Positions 48,327-56,820 of a DNA stretch of 64,000 nucleotides are shown piece after piece. Each line of letters begins with the position of its first letter. The stretch's first letter is position 1. The stretch comes from VGTK01 sp046327915 (GTDB lineage Bacteria > Desulfobacterota > Binatia > UBA12015). The stretch is from assembly GCA_046327915.1 (NCBI GenBank), contig JAXLXO010000034.1, positions 1 through 64,000 on the forward strand, written 5' to 3'. A model generated the notes under the pieces. That model was not told the DNA's origin. It did no database searches and saw only the letters and a program-made list of their open reading frames with translations. The position numbers and the translations under genes were made by a program.

Positions 48327-49420
48327 CGTGCGGTCTCCTCCCGCGTGCGGCCCGCGGTCTCGTCCGTTTCCGGCGGCAGCAGCTCGTCGGCGCCGAACGC
48401 CGCCGCGAGCGCACTCTGCCGCGCACGATACGCGTCGCCCCCGATCGCCGGACGCCACGGCTCGCGGAACAGCGGCACGATCTCGCGGTCGGAGCGCTTT
48501 CGCCGCTCGGCGAGCGCGCGCCGCTTCTCTTCCATCGCCGGCAGCAGCGCCGCCGCCTCGAGCATACCCTGCTCGCACGCCTCGCGGCGCCCGGGCTCGA
48601 GCCGCGCCCGCTCGGACGCGAGCGCGAGCGCGCAGCCGAACATGCGCTGGCCGCGATCCGCCTCGTAGTTCTTCCACACCGAGCACAGCGCGTTGCGCTC
48701 GAGCATCGCCATGCGGCGGCCCGGGCCGAGCAGGTGCTCGCTCGCGTGCTCGCGATGGAACGCCCGCGCCGCCGGCGCGTGCACGCAGCGCTCGCCCAGC
48801 GTCCACAGCCGCCAGCCGAGGTCGACGTCCTCGAAGTACGCGAAGTAGTCCTCGTCGAAGCCGCCGGCGGCGAGAAAGACCTCGCGGTCGACGAGCATCG
48901 CGCCACCGCTCGCGAACAGGCTGTCGCGCGGTGCGGCCTCCGCGGCGTGGCGGCTCGCGTCGGCGCCGTGGCGCCAGGGGGCTCCGTGTCCTTGGAAGTT
49001 CATCGTTCCGCCGTCGAACTCGATCCGATCGCCGTCCGCGGTGAGGATGCGGGCCCCGACGCACGCGGCCCGCGTCGACGTGCGCGCCGCGACCAGCTCG
49101 CGCAGGAAGGTCGTAGCGAAGCGCATGTCGTTGTTCACGAGGCAGAGCAGCGGCGACGCCGCCGCCTCCGCGGCGCGATCGTTCGGCCCGGCGAAGCCCC
49201 CGTTCGCGGCCGCCGCGATCACGTGAACGGCGGGATGCTCGCGCGCGAGCCAGTCGGCCGTGCCGTCGCTCGAGCCGTTGTCGTAGACGAGGATCTCGAC
49301 GCGACGCGCGGGATAGTCCTGCTCGCGCAGCGACGCGAGACACTCCCCGAGGAGCGCGCGCCCGTTGCAGGTGACGACGACGAACGTCACCTCGGGCAGC
49401 TCGGCGTCCGCGAGCGCCAC
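48317..49420 (-). CDS. family 2 glycosyltransferase with long C-terminal tail
   Basis: This encodes 367 residues from GTG 49420, with GGAGGG upstream. It shows VTFVVVTCNGRALLGECL, VYDNGSSDGTADWL, metal motif LVNNDMRF and YFAYFEDVDLGWRLWTLG. The GT2 core ends by ~residue 250. The remaining ~115 residues (EEKRRALAERRKRSDREIVPLF) are a charged helical extension of unknown use. It starts 2 bases after the methyltransferase stop. Confidence 0.9.
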   Translation of the reverse strand: MALADAELPEVTFVVVTCNGRALLGECLASLREQDYPARRVEILVYDNGSSDGTADWLAREHPAVHVIAAAANGGFAGPNDRAAEAAASPLLCLVNNDMRFATTFLRELVAARTSTRAACVGARILTADGDRIEFDGGTMNFQGHGAPWRHGADASRHAAEAAPRDSLFASGGAMLVDREVFLAAGGFDEDYFAYFEDVDLGWRLWTLGERCVHAPAARAFHREHASEHLLGPGRRMAMLERNALCSVWKNYEADRGQRMFGCALALASERARLEPGRREACEQGMLEAAALLPAMEEKRRALAERRKRSDREIVPLFREPWRPAIGGDAYRARQSALAAAFGADELLPPETDETAGRTREETARCA

Positions 49421-49422
49421 GC

Positions 49423-51261
49423 CTACCGTCCCTCCGGCCTGGCTGCGGCGATCGGCAGCGCCGCGATCGCCGCGCCGACGGCCTCGAGATCCGGCGTCCG
49501 CCGCACCACGAGCTGTTCGAGCGCGGCGCCGTGGTCGGCCCCCGTGCGATCGATCACCAGCAGGTGCCGGTACGCTGGCTCGACCGTGCTGGCGAGACCG
49601 ATCGCGCGATTCGCGCTCTCGTTCGCGTGCACGTACGCGTGGTCCTGCTCGGGGTGCGAGAGCCAAGCGTTCACGGTCTGCAGGAGGATCCACGACGGCA
49701 GGTGCCCCGACGGCAGCGTCGCGACGCTGGCGCCGCGCGACGTGAAGAAGGCTCGCGTCGCCTCGAGATCCGGGTGTCCGTGACGCAGGTGCTCGGCGAG
49801 GAATCCGTGCTCGTATCCGTAGCGCGTCCGGATCAGCTCGAAGAGGTAGCGATCCGCCTCCGCGACACCGGCCGTCGCGAACGGCGCGCCGACGAGAAGG
49901 AGTCGGCCCGCGACGCGCCACAGCTCCGCGAGCCACGCGTCGCGCGCGTCGGGCGGCACGTGCTCGAGCACGTCGAGCGCGAGCACGACGGGGAACGCTC
50001 CGTCGGCGAACGGCAGCGGCGCACGCGGGTCGAGGACGCCGTGCCGCGGCAGGTCCACCGCGCGCGCGTCCACCGCGCGGACGTCGCGTCCGGGCAGGAA
50101 GTCGCCGGTCCACGCGAGGTGCCCTGCCCCGCCGCCCATCGTGCCGCCGACGTCGAGCACGGCCGCGTCGGCCGGCGCGATCCGCCGCACCGCCTCGGCG
50201 GCGAGCCCGTAGCGCTCGTACATGTCGAACGGCAGCGTCAAGCAGAGCGCGTCGTGCGTCGCCGGCGCCGCGCGCACGGCGAGCGTCCGCAGCCACGCCC
50301 AGCCGGCCGGGATCGCGAAGCGCAGCTGGTGGCCGCCCGCCGGCAGGAGCGCGTGCGCGCGCAGCGTGGTCGCCTCTCCGGCGGTCCGTCCGATCACGCG
50401 GCCGTCGAGCTGCAGCGCGAGCGACGCCGGCTCCGCGAGCTCGAGCTCGACGTCGAGCGCGAGCGGCAGGTCACCGCGGTTCAGCACGTACACCAGCGCG
50501 CCGTTGCCGACGACGCGCGTCCGCTCCGGCGTCGCCTCGCCGAAGCCCGCGCGCAGCGCCAGCCGGACGACGTCGTCCGCGCAGCGCAGCACCGGATCGG
50601 CCACGCCGAGCCCGTCGTACGAGATCGGCGGCGCGGGCGCCGCGCGCCGCGCGACGATCTCGAGGTTCCACGCGGCCTGGAAGAAGCGCAGGCTCACCGA
50701 GAAGCCGGCGCGCTCGAGCTCGCGCACCCACCACGACGGCACCTGCTCCGCGACGTGCGTCTCCTCGCTGCGCTCGAAGAGCAGCGGATCGGGCGTGGCA
50801 CCGATCAGAAGCCCGCCGGAACGCAGCACGCGCGCCGCCTCGGCGAGCAGCAGCTCGGGCCGCGGCACGTGCTCGAGCACGTCGAACGCGGTGATCACGT
50901 CGAAGCTCGCGTCGGCGAAGGGCAGCCGCTCCGCGTGGGCGGCGAGCAGGCGTCCCACGGCCGGACGCGCCCACGCTGCGGCTTCACCGATCGCGAAGCG
51001 GCTCGCGTCCACGCCGACCGCGTCGAAGCCGGCATCCAGCGCCTCGACGACGAGGAATCCGTACGCACAGCCGAGATCGAGGAGACGTGCACCGGTCCCG
51101 ACCTGCTCGCGCAGGAACGGCATCCAGTGCTGCCACGTCGCGTGCACCTGCCCGTAGCCCTCGTGCGCGAAGCCGCTGTTCTCGCCGTGGAAATAGCCGC
51201 GGCCGTAGCGCTCCTGCAGGAGCTGCGACGGCAGCGGCCCGCCCGGCGTCGAGTCGAGCAT
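49423..51261 (-). CDS. double SAM-dependent methyltransferase
   Basis: This encodes 612 residues from ATG 51261. Two separate methyltransferase domains are visible. The first has LLDLGCAYGFLVVEAL (~residue 61) and FDVITAFDVLEHVPRPELLL. The second has VLDVGGTMGGGAGHLAW (~residue 360) and FPVVLALDVLEHVPPDARDAW. Between them lies a beta-rich spacer (VLNRGDLPLALDVELEL). Tandem domains of this kind are found in glycan-modifying enzymes that methylate sugars or chain ends. Whether both are active is unknown; the second lacks the canonical GxGxG and reads GGTMGGG. Confidence 0.87.
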   Translation of the reverse strand: MLDSTPGGPLPSQLLQERYGRGYFHGENSGFAHEGYGQVHATWQHWMPFLREQVGTGARLLDLGCAYGFLVVEALDAGFDAVGVDASRFAIGEAAAWARPAVGRLLAAHAERLPFADASFDVITAFDVLEHVPRPELLLAEAARVLRSGGLLIGATPDPLLFERSEETHVAEQVPSWWVRELERAGFSVSLRFFQAAWNLEIVARRAAPAPPISYDGLGVADPVLRCADDVVRLALRAGFGEATPERTRVVGNGALVYVLNRGDLPLALDVELELAEPASLALQLDGRVIGRTAGEATTLRAHALLPAGGHQLRFAIPAGWAWLRTLAVRAAPATHDALCLTLPFDMYERYGLAAEAVRRIAPADAAVLDVGGTMGGGAGHLAWTGDFLPGRDVRAVDARAVDLPRHGVLDPRAPLPFADGAFPVVLALDVLEHVPPDARDAWLAELWRVAGRLLLVGAPFATAGVAEADRYLFELIRTRYGYEHGFLAEHLRHGHPDLEATRAFFTSRGASVATLPSGHLPSWILLQTVNAWLSHPEQDHAYVHANESANRAIGLASTVEPAYRHLLVIDRTGADHGAALEQLVVRRTPDLEAVGAAIAALPIAAARPEGR

Positions 51262-51293
51262 CGCGCGAAGTCTAGCCGCGGCCCCGGAGGCCT

Positions 51294-53987
51294 TCAAATC
51301 TGCACGCCGCGCGATCCGGCGCCGGACGCCCGCCGGAACGTGGAGCGGCGCATCCACGCGAGCAGCGCCGCGAGCCCGGCGACGGAGACCGCGGCACCGG
51401 CGAGCAGCGACCGCGGCCGGTAGACGATCTCGACGCGGTGTCGCCCGGCCGGCACGACGATTCCCATCATCGCGCCATGGACGCGCACGATCGGTGTTTC
51501 CTTCGCGTCCACGGTCGCGCGCCAGCCGGGGAAGTCGAGCCGCGACACCACCAGCAGCGCGTCACGCGCCGCGTCCACCGCGATCGCGAGCGACGCCGGC
51601 TCGCGCTGCTCGATCCGCAGCGTCCCCGGCGGCCTGTCCTCGGGCGCGGCCGGAAGGGCCGCCGGGTCCGCGACGCACGCGACCGCGGTGCGTGGATTCG
51701 CGACCAGGCAGCGGCGCACGTCGTCGAGGTCGGAGGCCCGCGCCATTCGCGTCGCGAGCCACGCTTCGCCGAGCGCGTCGGGATTCTCGAAGATGCGCGC
51801 GACGTCGTTGGCGTGGCGCAGCACGAGCCTGCTGCGCACGTCGCTGCGGAAGGCGAGCTCGTCGTGCGCCTCCGCCTCCTCGAGCTCCGGTCCCGGAGAC
51901 GGACCGATGCCACCGACGAAGACCGTGGTCGGCTCGTTGGCCGTGATCTCGGCTTCGACGATCGCCTGCTGCTCGCCGTCCGCCGACGCGCCGGGCGCGG
52001 CGCGCAGCCAGACGTCCTGCCAGCCGCGCTCGCCACCGAGCGCGACGGTCGCGCCACTGTGCTGCTCGGCATCCCCTGCGCGCAGCGACGCGCGCACGCC
52101 GACGCTCGACGTCTGCTCCGCGGCGAGACCGATCGCGAAGCCGGGCGGAGCCGCGTGCAGCGCGAACCTCAGGCGGCACGGCGTGCGACACGTCCAGTGA
52201 AAGCGCCGGTCGCCGCCGTACTCGTGGATGCCGCCGCCGAGCGACGCGGTCTCGATCGCGTACGAGTCGAGCGTCGCGAAGAGGCGCGCGACGCGGCGGG
52301 CGGTCGCGGCGGTGCGCGCCACGGCCGGCAGACGTTGCGCGGCCAGATCGTCACGCGAAAGGATCCAGCGCAGGTCCGCGGCGGCAGCGCCGGGTGCGGT
52401 CGCCGCCGCGAGCGGATCGGGGTCGGCGAGAATCCACGTCAGACCTTCGCTCGGCGCGACCACCTGCGACACGAACTCGTAGCCGGTGCGCGGTGTCAGC
52501 ACGTCGATCGCCCGCAGGTCGCGCAGCCCGAGTGCGCCGGAGACGAGCGGCGGCGCGAGCGCCACCGGTCCCGACACGCGTCCCGGCGTCGCCGCGTCGA
52601 GCGCGCGCAGACTCTCGACCCACGGCGCCGGTGCCCACGGATCGAGACGCGGCGGACGCGGCACGACACCGAGCCACGCGAGCTCCGCGACGATCGCCGC
52701 CAGCCCCGCGGCCGCAAGGCCACGTCCGGGCGAGCGGCCACGTTCGCGGCGAACGTCCGACGCGCCCGACCCGACCGGGTCGAGCGCCAGCCCCGCGAGC
52801 AGGGCGAGCGCCAGGTAGAGCGGGAAGCAGTACTTGACGAAGCTGATCGAGCCCAGCACCGGCACGCCGGCGAGCGGGACCGGCAGGAAGCCGAAGATGC
52901 GCGCCACGTAGAGCGCGACCGTCGCAGCGAGCACCCAGCCGACCGCTCGTCGCCGCGCGCGCCAGGCGCCGGCCAGCGCCAGCACGAGAACGGCGACGCC
53001 GGCGCGCGGCGGGCCGGCGAGCGGGTCGGCTCCGGAGCCCGCCGTCAAGTAGAGACCCACCGGCCCCGCGAGCCCGCCGATCGACGACGCCGGCCGGGTC
53101 CACTCCGACTGCGTGCTGCGGCCGGCGTGCACGAGGCCGCTGGCGGCGTCGTGGCTCTCGAGGAAAGGCACCAGCGCGATCCCGGCGAGCAGGATGCCGA
53201 TCACGAGAGGCGCCACCAGTCGGCCGGCTCGGGCCGGCGACGCGCCGTCGCGCTGCGACCGCTCGTCGACCAGCGACGCGAGCAGCACCATCGCGCCGAA
53301 CGCGGCCGACACCAGCGCGCTCTGCGGCTTGACGCCGAGCAGTGCCGCCGCCACCGCGAGCGCCAGCACGATGCCGGCCCGGCGCGAGCCGCGCAGCACG
53401 CCCAGCGCGGCCGCGAGCGCGAGGGGGACGAAGGCGTCGGTGTTGAGCGGGTGGTGCACGAGCCAGTCGAGCGTCTGGCCGGACAGCGCGAGCGCGGCCG
53501 CGGCGGCAAGCGCGCCGAACGGTCCGCAACCCAGCGCGCGAGCCAGCGCCAACGTCGCGATCGCGAGCAGCCACACGCGGAGCACCCACGCGAGGTCCTG
53601 AAGCCACGGGCCTGGAGAGACGTTCACCAGCGCCTGCAGCGGCGACCACGCGGCCATGTTGGGATTCGCGGCGAGCGGCGCGCCCAGACCGACCGCGTCG
53701 TTCCACAGCGGCAGCCGTCCCTGCGCGAGGGCCGCGTGCAGCAGGTACGGCGCCGGCTCGTCCACCCACGCGCCGCCTTCGAGGTCGCGCAGCGCGGCCG
53801 GCGGCGGCGGCGGCTCGCCGACGGGTCCGGACGGCAGCACGCCCGGCACCCACGCCGCAGGCGACAGCGTCCGTCCGCCGAACAGCACGTCCGCGAACAC
53901 GCCGACGACGAGTGCCGTCAGCAGCAGCACCGCCAGCAGCGCACCGCGTGCGCCGCGCACCGGGCCCGGGCCGCGCGCGCCTACCAC
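51294..53987 (-). CDS. YfhO-like large membrane protein
   Basis: This encodes 897 residues from GTG 53987, overlapping the FabH-like stop by 7 bases. The first loop has APYLLHAALAQGRLPLWNDA followed by GLGAPLAANPN, the pattern of YfhO-family GT-C proteins. About a dozen helices follow to ~residue 450, then a ~400-residue periplasmic domain and one last helix (SLLAGAAVSVAGLAALLAW). In Bacillus, YfhO adds a sugar to lipoteichoic acid from a lipid-linked donor, so lipid-linked sugar transfer outside the membrane is the expected role. Confidence 0.82.
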   Translation of the reverse strand: MVGARGPGPVRGARGALLAVLLLTALVVGVFADVLFGGRTLSPAAWVPGVLPSGPVGEPPPPPAALRDLEGGAWVDEPAPYLLHAALAQGRLPLWNDAVGLGAPLAANPNMAAWSPLQALVNVSPGPWLQDLAWVLRVWLLAIATLALARALGCGPFGALAAAAALALSGQTLDWLVHHPLNTDAFVPLALAAALGVLRGSRRAGIVLALAVAAALLGVKPQSALVSAAFGAMVLLASLVDERSQRDGASPARAGRLVAPLVIGILLAGIALVPFLESHDAASGLVHAGRSTQSEWTRPASSIGGLAGPVGLYLTAGSGADPLAGPPRAGVAVLVLALAGAWRARRRAVGWVLAATVALYVARIFGFLPVPLAGVPVLGSISFVKYCFPLYLALALLAGLALDPVGSGASDVRRERGRSPGRGLAAAGLAAIVAELAWLGVVPRPPRLDPWAPAPWVESLRALDAATPGRVSGPVALAPPLVSGALGLRDLRAIDVLTPRTGYEFVSQVVAPSEGLTWILADPDPLAAATAPGAAAADLRWILSRDDLAAQRLPAVARTAATARRVARLFATLDSYAIETASLGGGIHEYGGDRRFHWTCRTPCRLRFALHAAPPGFAIGLAAEQTSSVGVRASLRAGDAEQHSGATVALGGERGWQDVWLRAAPGASADGEQQAIVEAEITANEPTTVFVGGIGPSPGPELEEAEAHDELAFRSDVRSRLVLRHANDVARIFENPDALGEAWLATRMARASDLDDVRRCLVANPRTAVACVADPAALPAAPEDRPPGTLRIEQREPASLAIAVDAARDALLVVSRLDFPGWRATVDAKETPIVRVHGAMMGIVVPAGRHRVEIVYRPRSLLAGAAVSVAGLAALLAWMRRSTFRRASGAGSRGVQI

Positions 53988-54970
53988 CGCGCGACGATCG
54001 CGCCCGCCGTCATGCCGCCGCCGACCGCATTGAGCACCAGGACGTCCCCGGCATGAAGGCGCTCCTGCTCGACGGCGTCACGCAACGCGAGCGGAATGGA
54101 CGCCGCCGAGGTGTTGCCGCAGCGCTCGAGATTGACGCACACGCGCGTCTCCGGGATGCGGAGCTGCGCCAGCATCATGCGGATGATGCGCACGTTGGCC
54201 TGGTGCGGGACGAGCAGCGCCACGTCGTCGGGCGCGAGCCCGGCCGCGTCGAGGACCTCCCGCGTCAGCATCACGAGCTGCTCGACGGCGAGGCGGAAGA
54301 CGTCCTGTCCGCGCATGCGCATCCACGGGTCCGCGTCGGGAGCCGTGAGCTCCTCCACACGCCGCTTGCCGGCCGGGACGTACAGGATCTCCCACTGGCT
54401 CCCGAGCGCGCGCAGCCGCGAGGCGAGGATGCCACGCGGTGCGGCCGTGCCGGCGTCCTCTTCCGCCTGCAGGAGCACCGCGCCCGCACCGTCACCGAAC
54501 AGCGGCGTCGTCACGCGATCGGTGGGCTCGCAGTACGCGCTCAGGCAATCTGCGCCGAGCACGAGCACGCGCCGCTGGTCGCCCGCGCGGATCGCCTGAT
54601 CGGCGACGCTCAGCGCGTAGGGGAACCCCGCGCACGCGGCCGCCACGTCGAACGCCGGCTGCGACGCGAGTCCCAGACGCGCGTGCACGAGGCAGGCGAG
54701 CGACGGGAACAGGTACGGAGCGGACGTGGTCGCGACGACGATGCCGTCGAGTGACGACGGCTCGATTCCAGCCGCGTCCAGCGCACCGCGCGCGGCGCGC
54801 TCGGCGAGATCGACGAGCGTCTCGTCGCCGCGCACCACGCGACGCTCGCGCACGCCGGTGCGACCCTCGATCCAGCCCGGCTCGACGCCGAGGCGGGACT
54901 CGATGTCGGCGTTGCCCACCACCGTCGACGGCAGCGCGGCGCCCACGCCGATGAACCGCGAGCGGAGCAC
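53981..54970 (-). CDS. beta-ketoacyl-ACP synthase III-like (FabH family)
   Basis: This encodes 329 residues. The catalytic triad is in place: C113 (DVAAACAGF), H256 (VPHQANVRI) and N286 (CGNTSAAS). The N-terminal EGRTGVRERR is a FabH hallmark. The family condenses an acyl-CoA with malonyl-ACP or transfers acyl groups. Its place inside the glycan operon (9 bases from one neighbour, 7-base overlap with the other) suggests a dedicated acyl chain or acyltransfer for the glycan or its lipid, rather than general fatty acid synthesis. That is inference. Confidence 0.9.
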   Translation of the reverse strand: MLRSRFIGVGAALPSTVVGNADIESRLGVEPGWIEGRTGVRERRVVRGDETLVDLAERAARGALDAAGIEPSSLDGIVVATTSAPYLFPSLACLVHARLGLASQPAFDVAAACAGFPYALSVADQAIRAGDQRRVLVLGADCLSAYCEPTDRVTTPLFGDGAGAVLLQAEEDAGTAAPRGILASRLRALGSQWEILYVPAGKRRVEELTAPDADPWMRMRGQDVFRLAVEQLVMLTREVLDAAGLAPDDVALLVPHQANVRIIRMMLAQLRIPETRVCVNLERCGNTSAASIPLALRDAVEQERLHAGDVLVLNAVGGGMTAGAIVARW

Positions 54971-54979
54971 GCCGGATCC

Positions 54980-56803
54980 TTAGCGGAGCCCGTGCAGCTC
55001 GTACAGGTCGAGCCGCGCGGGACCGCGCACGTCGAGTCGCACCGTGACCGTGCCGTCCCCCGGGGAGAGCTCGACACCGGCGCCGGCGCCCGGAGCCTCG
55101 GCGGCGAGCGGCGCGCCCGCGGGATCCGACGTGACGCTCAGAACGCGCGCGGCGCCGTCGACGCGGGCGAGCACGCGGACGACGGTGCCCTCGCCCGCCC
55201 CGTGCGCGGGCACGGTGACCGACGGCGACGCGCACGGCCACACGGGCAGCGCGCGCTCGCCGTCGCCGTACGCGAGAGGCTCGGGGGCGCGAGTCTCGGG
55301 CAACGCGCCCGTGCAGTCCCGCAGCGCGGCGGACGCGCGGTCCAGAGTCGGCGTGTAGGCGCGGATCTCGAGCGGACCCGCGACGGTCGGCGGCGCGAAG
55401 CCGGTGAGCCATGTGCCGGGCAGCTCGCCGGCGTACGACACGAGCGCGTGCCGTGCCGGTGTGTCGATCGACGTCGGCGGCGGGTCGAGTGCAGCGCGGC
55501 GCAGGAAGTAGCCGTTGTCCGTGTCGAGGTCCGCGAACGCGCTGCCGTGCACGTCGGTCCACGCGCGATCCGGACCGATGCCAGCGCCCCGGACGATCGC
55601 GTCGGCAGCTGCGGACTTCGTCGCGACCGAGAGCAGCCGCGCACGCGCGTCGGGCTCCCCGGGTCGGGCACCACCGAGGCGAAGCCAGTCGAGGTTCGCG
55701 AGAACGTACCCGTTGCCGGCCGCGAGGTGGATCCACCACGCGAGAAGCGCGGTGCGCCCCGCGACGGTCGCGAGCAGGAGCAGCGGCAGGGCTCGGCCGC
55801 GCAGCGCTCCGGCAGCGACGCCCAGCAGCACGGCGCCCGGAACCAGCGTCGTGTCGAGGTAGTAGTACCAGGCTTCCGCGGGCAGCAGCAGGACCGCCGC
55901 GACGCCCGCCCAGAAGGAGGCCGCGACGAGCCGGACGCCGGCCGCCTCCGCTCCGCGGGGTGGCCGGACGAGCAGCACGAGGGCTGCGAGGAGCAGGGCC
56001 CCGCCGACCACCGACTCGATGGGAAGCCAGGCGCGGACCAGCGGCGGCGACGCGGCCGGCGAGAGCCCGGTGACCACGCGGGGAACCAGCAGCAGCAGAT
56101 CGCCGAGCCGGTGCTCGCGCGGATCGATCGTCGGCGACGCGACGGCGACGTGCGGTACCGGCTCGCCGAGGGCCGCAACCATGGGCAGAAGCGGCAGCGC
56201 GCCGGCCACCGCGGCGATCGCGAGGCCGCCGACCCCGAGTGCGCGCGCCTGCCACAGCACGAGCAGGCCGGCGACGAATGCCAGCGGCGCAGCGGCGACG
56301 TGCAGCTGCGTCCCGAATGCCGCGACGAAGAGCAGCGTCGCGGCGCGGAGTCGCGAGGGCGCCCGCACGAACGCCGTCCCGACGACGAGCAGGACCGCGC
56401 TCCACGCAGGCAGCGCGGCCGGCGCCCACGCGATACGCGCGTCGACGACGGCCACCGGGCTGGTCGCCAGAAGCGCCGCCGCGACGAGAGCGGCCCGCGG
56501 ACCGGCGAGTCGTCGTGCGAGCAGCCACGTCAAGCATACCGCGACGACACCCAGCAGGGCCGCGAAGGCGTAGGCCGCGAGCGGGCCGTCGGCGAAGCGC
56601 GCCGGGATCGACCAGAACTCGTAGTACAGCGAGCCCAGGCGGAAGCGGTTCCGCATCAGCGGCCCCGTGGCTGGATGGCCCGCACCGCTCGCGATGCGCT
56701 CCGCCCATGCGATGTCGCGCGCCTGGTCGACTCCGAACCAGCCGGAATCGAGGGCGACGAGGCGCAGCGCGGCCGCAAGCAGCACGATCGCCGCGACGGC
56801 CAC
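54980..56803 (-). CDS. PMT/ArnT-like GT-C membrane glycosyltransferase
   Basis: This encodes about 607 residues from GTG 56803; the start is uncertain because GGAGG lies too close. Helix 1 is followed by the acidic first loop WFGVDQARDIAWAERI, the place of the catalytic Asp in PMT/ArnT-like proteins. About eleven further hydrophobic segments run to ~residue 400. A C-terminal ~200-residue beta-rich periplasmic domain follows (GPLEIRAYTPTLDRAS, GDGTVTVRLDVRG). It should use a polyprenyl-linked sugar donor on the periplasmic side. The acceptor is unknown. It lies 17 bases downstream of the Asp-box lipoprotein. Confidence 0.8.
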   Translation of the reverse strand: MAVAAIVLLAAALRLVALDSGWFGVDQARDIAWAERIASGAGHPATGPLMRNRFRLGSLYYEFWSIPARFADGPLAAYAFAALLGVVAVCLTWLLARRLAGPRAALVAAALLATSPVAVVDARIAWAPAALPAWSAVLLVVGTAFVRAPSRLRAATLLFVAAFGTQLHVAAAPLAFVAGLLVLWQARALGVGGLAIAAVAGALPLLPMVAALGEPVPHVAVASPTIDPREHRLGDLLLLVPRVVTGLSPAASPPLVRAWLPIESVVGGALLLAALVLLVRPPRGAEAAGVRLVAASFWAGVAAVLLLPAEAWYYYLDTTLVPGAVLLGVAAGALRGRALPLLLLATVAGRTALLAWWIHLAAGNGYVLANLDWLRLGGARPGEPDARARLLSVATKSAAADAIVRGAGIGPDRAWTDVHGSAFADLDTDNGYFLRRAALDPPPTSIDTPARHALVSYAGELPGTWLTGFAPPTVAGPLEIRAYTPTLDRASAALRDCTGALPETRAPEPLAYGDGERALPVWPCASPSVTVPAHGAGEGTVVRVLARVDGAARVLSVTSDPAGAPLAAEAPGAGAGVELSPGDGTVTVRLDVRGPARLDLYELHGLR

Positions 56804-56820
56804 TGCCTCCGGGATCCGCC

